32,315 bases of DNA from Vicingaceae bacterium (GTDB taxonomy: Bacteria; Bacteroidota; Bacteroidia; Flavobacteriales_E; Vicingaceae): contig JARGOE010000019.1 in the NCBI GenBank assembly GCA_029210015.1, positions 7,381 through 39,695 on the forward strand, written 5' to 3'. Below the pieces are notes generated by a model, which was not told where the DNA came from, made no database searches, and saw only the letters and a program-made list of their open reading frames with translations. Below, piece after piece: positions 1 through 8,828 of the stretch; position 1 is the stretch's first letter, and each line of letters opens with the position of its first letter. Position numbers and translations under genes: made by a program.

Positions 1-1
1 C

Positions 2-85
2 CAAAAACCAGAAATGTTTTCAGAAAATCCGATTAAAGAAAACCATCAAACTCCATCTTCTAAAGACTGTATATTAATATCATAG
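2..85 (+). CDS. possible 3' end of a CDS truncated by the window edge (...QKPEMFSENPIKENHQTPSSKDCILIS*)
   Basis: Open frame from base 2 to TAG at 83-85 with protein-like composition; too short to assign a family. Confidence 0.3.
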   Translation, partial: QKPEMFSENPIKENHQTPSSKDCILIS

Positions 86-202
86 TAAAATTATCTTTTG
101 CTATTCATTAAAAAATAGAGAGATTATTTCTAATAGTTAAAACAAGTTTTAACATCCCTAAAATTTGTTAACTTTACAACAAACAAAGGCAATAAAGGTA
201 TT

Positions 203-1153
203 ATGGAACGCATTTTAGTCATTGGTTCTTCGGGACAAATTGGAACAGAGTTAGTCGAAACTTTAAGAACTAAATATGGAAATGAAAATGTTATTGCTTC
301 GGATATTAGGGAGCCGCAAGTTCAACAAACAGGTCCTTTTGAAACTCTAGATATTTTAAACAAGGAGCAGCTTTTAACTATCGTTAACAAACATAATGTT
401 AAAGAAGTTTATCTACTTGCTGCCTTGCTTTCTGCAACAGCAGAAAAAAATCCTGAATTTGGTTGGGATTTAAACATGAACAGCCTTTTCAATATCCTAA
501 ACCTTGCTAAGGATGGGGTTATAGATAAAATATTTTGGCCTAGTTCAATAGCAGTTTTTGGGCCAACAACTCCAAAACAAAACACTCCTCAGTACACTAT
601 AATGGAGCCAAGCACAGTTTATGGTATAAGCAAGCAAGCTGGTGAAAGATGGTGTGAATATTACCATGAAAAATATGGTGTTGATGTAAGAAGTATAAGA
701 TACCCAGGTTTAATAGGTTACAAATCTCTTCCTGGAGGAGGAACAACTGATTATGCTGTTGATATTTTTCACCAAGCACTAAAATCTAAATCATACGAAT
801 GTTTTCTTTCTGAACATACAACGCTACCTATGATGTATATGGAGGATGCTATTAATGCTACCATTAACATTATGCAAGCAAAAAAAGAAAATATTAAAAT
901 TAGATCTAGTTATAACATAGCTGGAATGAGTTTTAATCCGACAGAAATCACAACAGAAATTCAAAATGTTATTCCAGATTTTAAAATAAGTTATAATCCA
1001 GATTACAGACAAAATATTGCTGATAGTTGGCCTCAGTCTATCAATGATCAAGAGGCTCAAGAACATTGGAATTGGCAACCTCAGTACAATCTTTCACGAC
1101 TAGTAAATACCATGTTACAAAACTTGGAACAAATGTTGCTAAAAGAGAATTAA
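203..1153 (+). CDS. NAD-dependent epimerase/dehydratase family protein, probable SDR-type L-threonine 3-dehydrogenase
   Basis: N-terminal Rossmann motif VIGSSGQIGTEL, YGISK active-site motif, and YPGLIGYKSLPGGGTTDYAVDIF, typical of SDR-type threonine dehydrogenases. Confidence 0.85.
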   Translation: MERILVIGSSGQIGTELVETLRTKYGNENVIASDIREPQVQQTGPFETLDILNKEQLLTIVNKHNVKEVYLLAALLSATAEKNPEFGWDLNMNSLFNILNLAKDGVIDKIFWPSSIAVFGPTTPKQNTPQYTIMEPSTVYGISKQAGERWCEYYHEKYGVDVRSIRYPGLIGYKSLPGGGTTDYAVDIFHQALKSKSYECFLSEHTTLPMMYMEDAINATINIMQAKKENIKIRSSYNIAGMSFNPTEITTEIQNVIPDFKISYNPDYRQNIADSWPQSINDQEAQEHWNWQPQYNLSRLVNTMLQNLEQMLLKEN

Positions 1154-1289
1154 ATTTTCTTTTTTGTAACCTAAGTTATATTATAAGCGTAATAAAAGGT
1201 AAATTTGTCGAGAAAATAGCAGACTTTATCTAAAACTTATAATTGAACTATATTAAATAGTTATATTTATTAGCTGAAAACAATAAGCC

Positions 1290-2195
1290 ATGAGTAGAAT
1301 GAAAAAAATACTTTACCTTTTTATCCCTGTATTTATTTGTAGTATCAGTGTAGGTCAAGGCTTACCAACTTACGAAATAGTAGAAGGTGATACTATCAAT
1401 TATATAGATGAAAACAATTTAAAACAAGGATTCTGGAAAATTTTCGGGAGAATGAAAAAACTACCTGGTTACGCTCCTGACCAAGTTATCGAGCAAGGAA
1501 ATTATAAAAATAGTCGTAAAAATGGATTATGGACAAAATTCTTTGCTAGTGGAAAAACAAAAAGTGAGATAGAGTACTTAAATAGTAGACCAAACGGAGC
1601 TTATAAAACTTATTTCCAAAATGGGCAAGTTGAAGAAGAAGGGACTTGGAAAAACAATCGAAACACTCAAACTTTTAAACGATACTACGAAAATGGACAA
1701 GTTTCTCAAGATTTTGCCTTTAACACCAGTGGTAAAAGAGATGGAAAACAAACTTATTTTTACGAAAACGGACAAGTAATGATAGAGGCAGATATTGCTG
1801 CTGGTAAAGAGAAGTTTGTAAAAGAATATTATGAAGATGGCTCTGTAAAAGCAGAGAAAATTTTTGTTGATGGAAAACTTGACGCTTCAAAAACTAAAGT
1901 ATACGAACCTAAAACACCTGTTAAAAATAGAGATGAAGCTGAATTAGCTAAGGCTCCTGAAAAAGTAGTTAAAGTTGAAAAAGGAGAGTCTTCTAATGGA
2001 AAAGCTAAGTTTAGCGGGACAGGAAAGCATAAACTTTACAACATGAATAAACAAATTTCTAAAGATGGTATATTTAAAAACTACCGTTTAATGGAAGGTT
2101 TATGGTATAAATATGATGAAAATGGTATCCTTATTAGTATTGAGAAATATAAGAAAGGAAGATATATCGGAGAAGCTCCGTTACCAAAAGAATAA
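1290..2195 (+). CDS. secreted MORN-repeat / YwqK-like protein
   Basis: Signal peptide followed by repeated G-x-W/YxxYYENGQV-type MORN motifs (YKTYFQNGQVEEEGTW, FKRYYENGQVSQDF, QTYFYENGQVMIEA, KEYYEDGSVKAEK). Confidence 0.75.
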   Translation: MSRMKKILYLFIPVFICSISVGQGLPTYEIVEGDTINYIDENNLKQGFWKIFGRMKKLPGYAPDQVIEQGNYKNSRKNGLWTKFFASGKTKSEIEYLNSRPNGAYKTYFQNGQVEEEGTWKNNRNTQTFKRYYENGQVSQDFAFNTSGKRDGKQTYFYENGQVMIEADIAAGKEKFVKEYYEDGSVKAEKIFVDGKLDASKTKVYEPKTPVKNRDEAELAKAPEKVVKVEKGESSNGKAKFSGTGKHKLYNMNKQISKDGIFKNYRLMEGLWYKYDENGILISIEKYKKGRYIGEAPLPKE

Positions 2196-2213
2196 AAATA
2201 TTTGAATGATATT

Positions 2214-2249
2214 AAACCCAATTCTGAAAAATCAGAATTGGGTTTTTTT
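2214..2249 (+). terminator. Rho-independent terminator
   Basis: Perfect 14-bp stem AAACCCAATTCTGA / TCAGAATTGGGTTT, AAAA loop, followed by a T-run. Confidence 0.9.
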
Positions 2250-2290
2250 ATTTCAATAAGGAATAAATTACTTTTACAAAAAAAATAAAA

Positions 2291-3769
2291 ATGTCTGAGA
2301 GTAAACCACTATATATATATAACAGCTTATCAGGGAAAAAAGAAGTGTTTGAAGCTATAAACCCTCCATTTGTAGGATTATATTCTTGTGGACCTACTGT
2401 ATATAGCGATGTGCACTTAGGAAATGTTAGAACTTTTTTAACTTTTGATATAGTTTATCGATACCTCTCCTATTTAGGTTATAACGTTCGATATGTAAGG
2501 AACATAACAGATGTAGGACATTTATTAGATGATTCTGATGATGGTGATGATAAAATAGAAACTCGCGCAAGACTAGAGAAGATTGAACCAATGGAGATTG
2601 TTCAGAAATACACTAACGGATTTCACGATACTGTTAAAACATTTAACCTTATTCCTCCAAGTATAGAGCCTACAGCAACTGGACATATTATTGAGCAAAT
2701 AGAAATGGTTGAACGTATTTTAGCAAATGGATACGCCTATGAAGTAAACGGATCTGTTTATTTTGATGTGAAAAAATATGCTGAAAAATACAACTATGGG
2801 GAATTATCAGGAAGAAAAATTGAAGACCAATTAGAACAAACTAGAGATAGTTTAGAAGGAGGTAATGAAAAAAGATTTTTTGCAGATTTTGCTATATGGA
2901 AAAAAGCAAGCAAAGAAACTATTATGAAATGGCCCTCTCCATGGGGAGATGGTGTTCCCGGATGGCATTTAGAATGTTCTGTAATGAGTACTAAATATTT
3001 AGGACAGCAATTTGATATTCATGGTGGTGGTATGGATTTAAAATTTCCTCATCACGAATGTGAAATTGCACAATCAGTTGGTGCTGACGGAGTCAACCCT
3101 GTTAAGTATTGGATGCATGGAAATATGTTAACTGTTAATGGGACTAAAATGAGTAAATCTTTAGGGAATTCTTTCTTGCCTCATGAACTAATTTCTGGAG
3201 ACCACGAACTACTAGATAAAGGTTATAGCCCAATGACAATACGCTTCTTCTTTTTACAAGCTAATTATCGAAGTACTGTAGATTTTTCGAATGAAGCTTT
3301 ACAGGCAGCTGAAAAGGGATTTAAGCGATTAATGAATGCTATTGAACTATTACAAAATCTACCAAAATCGGATAAATCTTCTATCGACATTAATAAATTG
3401 ATTCAAAATTCGAATCAAAGTATGAATGACGATTTTAACACCCCTGTTACTATTGCCTATTTATTTGATGGTGTAAAAATGATAAACTCAATTAATGACG
3501 GAAAAGAAGAAATATCTGAGGCTGACCTAACAGTACTTCAAAAATTTTATAATGATTTTGTTTTCAATATTCTAGGTTTACAATCTGAAACTAGTGACTC
3601 TAAAAGCAATAATGTTTTAGAAAATGTAATGGATGTTGTTTTAAAACTCAGATCACAAGCCAAAGAGAATAAAGATTGGAGCACTGCAGATTTAATAAGA
3701 GACGAATTAAAAAGCTTAAATATTACTATTAAGGATAGTAAAGATACATCAACCTGGGATTATGAATAA
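2291..3769 (+). CDS. cysS: cysteine--tRNA ligase
   Basis: CGPTVYSDVHLGNVR (HIGH-type), GWHLECSVMS, HGGGMDLKFPHHECEIAQ and KMSKSLGN (KMSKS) motifs. Confidence 0.97.
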   Translation: MSESKPLYIYNSLSGKKEVFEAINPPFVGLYSCGPTVYSDVHLGNVRTFLTFDIVYRYLSYLGYNVRYVRNITDVGHLLDDSDDGDDKIETRARLEKIEPMEIVQKYTNGFHDTVKTFNLIPPSIEPTATGHIIEQIEMVERILANGYAYEVNGSVYFDVKKYAEKYNYGELSGRKIEDQLEQTRDSLEGGNEKRFFADFAIWKKASKETIMKWPSPWGDGVPGWHLECSVMSTKYLGQQFDIHGGGMDLKFPHHECEIAQSVGADGVNPVKYWMHGNMLTVNGTKMSKSLGNSFLPHELISGDHELLDKGYSPMTIRFFFLQANYRSTVDFSNEALQAAEKGFKRLMNAIELLQNLPKSDKSSIDINKLIQNSNQSMNDDFNTPVTIAYLFDGVKMINSINDGKEEISEADLTVLQKFYNDFVFNILGLQSETSDSKSNNVLENVMDVVLKLRSQAKENKDWSTADLIRDELKSLNITIKDSKDTSTWDYE

Positions 3770-4775
3770 CAAAATATACTTTTTAGCAATTACATTTAGC
3801 CTCTTACTTCTTAGTTGTGGAGAGGATAAACCAATAAAAAATGAAAATCCAATTCAAAACAACATTAAGGAAGTTGTAACTACCCCAAAAATTGAACGTC
3901 CCGTATTTGATAAAGATTCTGCTTATTTATATGTTAAACAACAGGTTGATTTTGGCCCTAGATTTCCAAATAATGAAGCGCATGGGAAATGTGCTATTTT
4001 CTTAAAAGAGAAACTGGAGAGCTTTAATTGGAATGCTTCAATACAATTAGGCAAAGCTAAAACCTTTAACAATAAAGACATTACTATAAAAAACATTATT
4101 GGAGAATATAAGCCAGAGTTAGAAAAAAGAATCCTCCTATTTGCGCATTGGGATAGCCGACCATTTGCTGACCAAGCTCAAAAAGAATTAACTAAACCTA
4201 TTTTAGGAGCTAATGATGGAGGAAGTGGGGTTGGAGTTTTATTAGAAGTAGCACGTCAAGTAAACATTTCTCAACCTAATATTGGAGTAGACATTATATT
4301 TTTTGATGCAGAAGATTATGGGCAACCATCCTCCGGAATGTTAACAGAACAAAATTCAGACTCTTGGTGTCTTGGTTCTCAATATTGGGCTAAAAATTTG
4401 CACAAAACTAATTACAAAGCTAATTATGGGATATTATTAGACATGGTTGGTTCTACCAATGCATATTTTACCTACGAAAGCATTTCAGTCCAATATGCAC
4501 CAGAAATACTACAGAAAGTGTGGTCAAATGCTAAAAATTTAGGTTATGGAAATTATTTTGTTCAAAAAGAAACATACTTTGTAGGGGTTGATGACCATAA
4601 ATATGTGAACGAAATTGCAGGAATAAAGAGCATTGATATTATACATCATGATAGAATATCAGGCAACTTCCACCCAACCTGGCACACCCATGATGACAAT
4701 ATGGATGTTATTGACAAAACTACATTAGGAGTTGTTGGCGAAACTCTTTTATATACTATATACAATGAAAAATAA
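3762..4775 (+). CDS. M28 family peptidase / glutaminyl-cyclase-like lipoprotein
   Basis: Lipobox LLLLSCGED; FAHWDSRPFAD, GANDGGSGVGVLLE, FFDAEDYG and HTHDDNMDVID metal-site motifs. Start overlaps the cysS 3' end by 8 nt. Confidence 0.85.
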   Translation: MNNKIYFLAITFSLLLLSCGEDKPIKNENPIQNNIKEVVTTPKIERPVFDKDSAYLYVKQQVDFGPRFPNNEAHGKCAIFLKEKLESFNWNASIQLGKAKTFNNKDITIKNIIGEYKPELEKRILLFAHWDSRPFADQAQKELTKPILGANDGGSGVGVLLEVARQVNISQPNIGVDIIFFDAEDYGQPSSGMLTEQNSDSWCLGSQYWAKNLHKTNYKANYGILLDMVGSTNAYFTYESISVQYAPEILQKVWSNAKNLGYGNYFVQKETYFVGVDDHKYVNEIAGIKSIDIIHHDRISGNFHPTWHTHDDNMDVIDKTTLGVVGETLLYTIYNEK

Positions 4776-4790
4776 GTTTTGCTGACATTG

Positions 4791-4821
4791 TTGTTATTGT
4801 TAATATATTATAATATATTTG
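4791..4821 (+). promoter_or_regulatory. Bacteroidetes-type promoter (TTG-N20-TANNTTTG)
   Basis: TTG at 4791-4793, 20-nt spacer, TATATTTG at 4814-4821; about 37 nt upstream of the lipoprotein ATG at 4858. Confidence 0.6.
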
Positions 4822-4857
4822 TAGCCTTACTTGAAAACTAACTTAAAAACTAATAAA

Positions 4858-5181
4858 ATGAAAAAAGTATTAGCTCTATTGATGGTGGCGGGAATGTTTA
4901 GCTTAGTTGCTTGCGGGCCATCAGAAGAAGAAAAAGCTGAAGCTGAAGCAGCAATGAACGAAATGGTAGAAGGTTTAGATGCTGCCATGGAAGAAGTTGT
5001 TGAAGAAGTAGAAGAAGAAACTACAGTATTAGCTGCTCACGTTTGTGATGATAAATGTGCAGATGGATGTACTGGACCACGATGTGGTGAAGAAGGACAT
5101 GAATGTTCTGATGCTTGCCATGCTGAAGGTGAAGACCATGAGCATGCAGAAGGTGAAGAGCATGATCATTCTGAAGAATAA
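4858..5181 (+). CDS. Cys/His-rich small lipoprotein, putatively surface-exposed
   Basis: MKKVLALLMVAGMFSLVACGPSEEE: signal peptide, lipobox and acidic post-Cys tract. Tail has 6 Cys and 7 His. The internal ATG at 4858 is preferred over the track start at 4831 because it begins the signal peptide and matches the paralog start. Confidence 0.75.
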   Translation: MKKVLALLMVAGMFSLVACGPSEEEKAEAEAAMNEMVEGLDAAMEEVVEEVEEETTVLAAHVCDDKCADGCTGPRCGEEGHECSDACHAEGEDHEHAEGEEHDHSEE

Positions 5182-5229
5182 TTTTAAATTTGTAAATAAA
5201 TAATCAATAACCTATAACACTTAATTAAA

Positions 5230-5496
5230 ATGAAAAAAGTATTAGCATTATTGATGGTAGCAGGTATGTTCAGTTTAGTAGCATGCGGACCATCAGAAGA
5301 AGAAAAAGCAGAAGCAGAAGCGGCAATGAATGAAATGATGGAGGGCTTAGATGCTGCCATGGAAGAAGTTGCTGAAGAAACTGAAGCAGTTGCTGAAGAA
5401 GTAACTGAAGAAGTTGCTGCTGAAGGTGAAGAAGCTACTGAAGAAGCTACTGAAGAAGCTACTGAAGAGCCATCTGAAGAAGAAGCTGCTGAGTAA
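5230..5496 (+). CDS. Glu/Ala-rich small lipoprotein, tandem paralog of the preceding gene
   Basis: First 36 aa identical to the upstream ORF; C-terminal half is TEEA/EEATEEATEE low-complexity sequence. Confidence 0.75.
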   Translation: MKKVLALLMVAGMFSLVACGPSEEEKAEAEAAMNEMMEGLDAAMEEVAEETEAVAEEVTEEVAAEGEEATEEATEEATEEPSEEEAAE

Positions 5497-5510
5497 TTAT
5501 TACTCATTCG

Positions 5511-5544
5511 AAAAAAAAGGTTCAACTAAGTTGAACCTTTTTTT
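5511..5544. terminator. bidirectional terminator between convergent genes
   Basis: AAAAAAAAGGTTCAACT-A-AGTTGAACCTTTTTTT inverted repeat between the + lipoprotein gene and - folC. Confidence 0.9.
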
Positions 5545-5558
5545 GTGCCTGTATTTTT

Positions 5559-6776
5559 TTAAACTACTTCTGCAACTACGAAAGTACTTCCACCAACAAA
5601 AATCAAATCTTCTTCATCTGAGTTATTTATTGCTTGATTTAATGCTTCTTTCACTGAAGAAAAAACAGTTCCTTTCAAGCCAATTTCTGAAGCTTGACTA
5701 TATAGCTCATTTACATTTAATGCCCTTGGAATATTAGCTTCACAAAAATAATATTCAGCAACTTTTGGCAGTAATTTTAAAACTGATGATATTGACTTAT
5801 CATTTACAACGCCAAAGACAATATGCAATCTATTATAGGTCTCCTGCTTTAATTGTTGGGATATATAAGTTATCCCGGCTTCATTATGCCCTGTATCGCA
5901 TATTACTGTAGGTTTTTTTTGCAAAATTTGCCAACGCCCCTTTAAACCAGTATTATTTACAACATTTTGTAGTCCATCAATAATATTTCGATTTGATATT
6001 TCCCAGCCCTTTTTCTGCAACACCTTAATACTACATATTGCAGTAGCAATATTTTTTTGTTGATACAACCCTTTTAAATCACAATCATACAACTCTATTT
6101 CTTGTTGATCTGCAAATAAAATTGGAACAGATAATTCTTTTACTTTTTCAATAAACACTTCTTTCGTTTCTATTTGGGTTTCACCTATTACTACTGGGAT
6201 ATTTTGCTTAATAATCCCTGCCTTTTCTATAGCAATTTGAGGTAAAGTATCTCCTAAAAACTGAGTATGATCCAACCCAATATTAGTAATTATTGAGAGT
6301 TCGGGAGTAACAACATTGGTAGAATCTAACCTGCCGCCTAGCCCAGTTTCAATAACAGCAATATCCACTCCTTGTTTAGCAAAATAATCAAATGCTAAAC
6401 CAACAGTCCATTCAAAAAAAGATAGGTTTATTAGTTCAAATTGGTTTTTAAAAAGATTCACAAAGTTTATAACCTCTTCTTCACTAATCATTTCTCCATT
6501 AATCTTAACTCGTTCTCTAAAGTCTTTTAAGTGTGGTGAAGTATAAAGTCCAACCTTATAACCTGCTTCTTGTAAAATAGATGCTAACATATGTGAAGTT
6601 GAACCTTTGCCATTAGTTCCTGCAATATGAATAGATTTAAACTTGTTCTGAGGATGTTCTAAAATTTCACAAAGTTCAATTGTGTTTTGCAAGTCGGTTT
6701 TGTATGCGGCATTACCTACCCTCTGATACATAGGTAGTTGCTTAAACAAATAATCAAGCGTTTCTTGGTAGTTCAT
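5559..6776 (-). CDS. folC: bifunctional folylpolyglutamate synthase/dihydrofolate synthase
   Basis: HIAGTNGKGSTSHMLASIL P-loop, TSPHL, ETGLGGRLDSTN and DTGHNEAG motifs. Confidence 0.95.
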   Translation of the reverse strand: MNYQETLDYLFKQLPMYQRVGNAAYKTDLQNTIELCEILEHPQNKFKSIHIAGTNGKGSTSHMLASILQEAGYKVGLYTSPHLKDFRERVKINGEMISEEEVINFVNLFKNQFELINLSFFEWTVGLAFDYFAKQGVDIAVIETGLGGRLDSTNVVTPELSIITNIGLDHTQFLGDTLPQIAIEKAGIIKQNIPVVIGETQIETKEVFIEKVKELSVPILFADQQEIELYDCDLKGLYQQKNIATAICSIKVLQKKGWEISNRNIIDGLQNVVNNTGLKGRWQILQKKPTVICDTGHNEAGITYISQQLKQETYNRLHIVFGVVNDKSISSVLKLLPKVAEYYFCEANIPRALNVNELYSQASEIGLKGTVFSSVKEALNQAINNSDEEDLIFVGGSTFVVAEVV

Positions 6777-7549
6777 TAATTCAAAATAAAAACAAAAGTC
6801 ATTGTCCCTTTTTGGTCAGTCAATGCATCTATTTTCTTAGTAAATTTTGCTTTTAATGCAGCTTCTTTAGCTTGTTTATACAAGGTTGGATTGGTGGTAG
6901 TAGAACCTCTAGCTCCAGGTGTTGCTTTTATTACTTTTCCATACTTATCTACAACAATATCTACTACTACTGTTCCGTCTTCTTGAGTTGGATTGTCTGG
7001 TTTTTTAAAACTCACTTTCCCTCTTCCTCCTAAACTATAGCCTATACCATTTGATGGACCATTACTATTACCATTGGTGTTCCCATTCCCATTACTACTA
7101 TTGGAATTGTTATTTCCATTAGAGTTACTATTGTTTTCGTTTGAATTTGAATTACTATTGCTCCATGCATTATTTAATGCTTCATTTAATGGCTCACTCG
7201 TTTCTTGTGGGTCTGAAGTTTCATTATTACTATTATTTGGCGAAGCATTCATTTCTACTGTTTCATTAGTGGTAGTTTGCACATTTTCATCTGCACTAGC
7301 AGAAGATGCTTCAGTGTTTTCAGAGGTATTATTTGATGAGCTACTTGCAGATTCACTAGATTCTGAATTTTCTTCAGAAGGGCTTCCCCCTCCTGCATCA
7401 CCAAAGTTTATCATCATTGCACCTTCATTAGGTGGAGGTGGGTCTTGGTAAGTCATTCCAAATTGGAGAAACAACAATAATAAAAGTAAGTGAAACAGTA
7501 TTGTCCCAATTAATCCTTTTCTGCTATTTTTATCTTGTACTAGTTCCAT
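6776..7549 (-). CDS. TonB-like energy transducer / cell envelope protein
   Basis: N-terminal TM (GLIGTILFHLLLLLLFLQFG), low-complexity linker, TonB-like C-terminus (GTVVVDIVVDKYGKVIKATPGARGSTT...A). Directly downstream of exbB/exbD-like genes. Confidence 0.8.
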   Translation of the reverse strand: MELVQDKNSRKGLIGTILFHLLLLLLFLQFGMTYQDPPPPNEGAMMINFGDAGGGSPSEENSESSESASSSSNNTSENTEASSASADENVQTTTNETVEMNASPNNSNNETSDPQETSEPLNEALNNAWSNSNSNSNENNSNSNGNNNSNSSNGNGNTNGNSNGPSNGIGYSLGGRGKVSFKKPDNPTQEDGTVVVDIVVDKYGKVIKATPGARGSTTTNPTLYKQAKEAALKAKFTKKIDALTDQKGTMTFVFILN

Positions 7550-7587
7550 TTTGGTTTATAGATGTGAATTATTTTATATTCCACAAA

Positions 7588-7983
7588 TTATTTAGGAGTT
7601 GTTGCTAAAACTAATTTTAATTTATTCCGATTTGCAATGTCCATAATCACAACGACATTTTCTATTGGCACCGATTTTTCAGCTCTTAAAATAACTCCAG
7701 GCTCTTCTTTGCCTTCCACTTGAGCTAATAAATAATTTTCTATCTCTTCTTTAGAAACCTCATCTTTGTTTACAAAGTATTTTAAATCTTCTGTAATACT
7801 TACGTTTACCGTTTGAGGTTGTGGTGTAGGGTTAGATGTAGCTTTGGGTAACAATACCTCCAACGCATTAGGGCTAATAAGTGTGGATGCTATAATAAAA
7901 AATACCAATAGCAAAAACACTATATCGGTCATACTCGACATATTGAAATTAGTGCTTACTCTATTTTTTGATCTTATTGCCAT
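7588..7983 (-). CDS. ExbD/TolR family biopolymer transporter
   Basis: FNMSSMTDIVFLLLVFFIIAST: TM helix with conserved Asp typical of ExbD/TolR. Confidence 0.92.
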   Translation of the reverse strand: MAIRSKNRVSTNFNMSSMTDIVFLLLVFFIIASTLISPNALEVLLPKATSNPTPQPQTVNVSITEDLKYFVNKDEVSKEEIENYLLAQVEGKEEPGVILRAEKSVPIENVVVIMDIANRNKLKLVLATTPK

Positions 7984-8699
7984 TATACTGCAGGTTCGTG
8001 TAAAATATCTAAAAATTCAGTTGTTCTAGCTTCCATTACAAAAACTATCTTCTCTACTTTGGCTACTAAAGTATTATATCCAATATATGCTATAATTCCT
8101 ACTACTAGCCCTGCCACAGTTGTCATCATTGCTGTAAAAATACCTTCAGAAAGTGTATTCAAATCTACACCTCCTCCACCTGAAGCCATTTCATGAAAAA
8201 CTAAAATCATTCCTATAACAGTTCCTAAAAACCCTATCATTGGTGCTGCTCCAGAAATAGTAGCAAGTGTAGAAAGGTTCTTCTCTAGTTTGTTTAACTC
8301 TAGTTTCCCTGTTGTTTCAACTGCAGTTCCTATATCTTGTAAAGGTTTTCCTATTCTAGAAATTCCTTTTTCTATCATTCTTGCAATTGGAGATTGATTA
8401 GCAGCGCATACACTTTTAGCAGCATCAATTTTACCTTCTAAAATATGGTCTTTTACCTGATTTAATAAATTAGCATCTTCCTTACTTGCTTTTTTTATTG
8501 CTAAAAATCGTTCAATAATAATATAAACCGCCATAATTGATAGTACCAGTAATGTTATCATTATTACTGCACCTCCAATACCTCCTGAGGTAACAAGCTC
8601 CCATAAGCTTAATGTTTTTTCTTCTGGCATAATAGCTTCAGCTGTTTCAACTGCAGCTTCATTACCAACTGTCATTTGTAATAAAAAATTCTCTAACAT
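7983..8699 (-). CDS. MotA/TolQ/ExbB proton channel family protein
   Basis: ISGAAPMIGFLGTVIGMILVF and LSEGIFTAMMTTVAGLVVGIIAYIGYN motifs. TAATG overlap with the exbD-like start. Confidence 0.93.
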   Translation of the reverse strand: MLENFLLQMTVGNEAAVETAEAIMPEEKTLSLWELVTSGGIGGAVIMITLLVLSIMAVYIIIERFLAIKKASKEDANLLNQVKDHILEGKIDAAKSVCAANQSPIARMIEKGISRIGKPLQDIGTAVETTGKLELNKLEKNLSTLATISGAAPMIGFLGTVIGMILVFHEMASGGGGVDLNTLSEGIFTAMMTTVAGLVVGIIAYIGYNTLVAKVEKIVFVMEARTTEFLDILHEPAV

Positions 8700-8828
8700 C
8701 TCTATAGTTTAAGTTGTACGAAAGCTAAAATACGATAATGGCCATGCGAGATAAGTGCTGCCTTATTGAATTTGTAAACAGTAAAATGTTAGCTTTTATT
8801 GTGTTAAAGAATTATTCAATGGGATATT

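Noticed and set aside
597-1078. Minus-strand ORFs 597..779 and 824..1078
   Set aside because: Antisense to a well-supported dehydrogenase gene; composition not protein-like.
5184-5737. ORFs 5184..5525 (-) and 5414..5737 (+)
   Set aside because: Shadow frames of the GAA-rich lipoprotein repeat; the second runs through a terminator into folC antisense.
7074-7451. 125-aa plus-strand ORF
   Set aside because: Antisense artefact of the low-complexity Asn/Ser linker of the TonB-like gene.
8721-8801. AAAGCTAA...TTAGCTTT inverted repeat upstream of the exbB-like gene
   Set aside because: Only 8-bp arms separated by more than 60 nt in AT-rich DNA; expected by chance.
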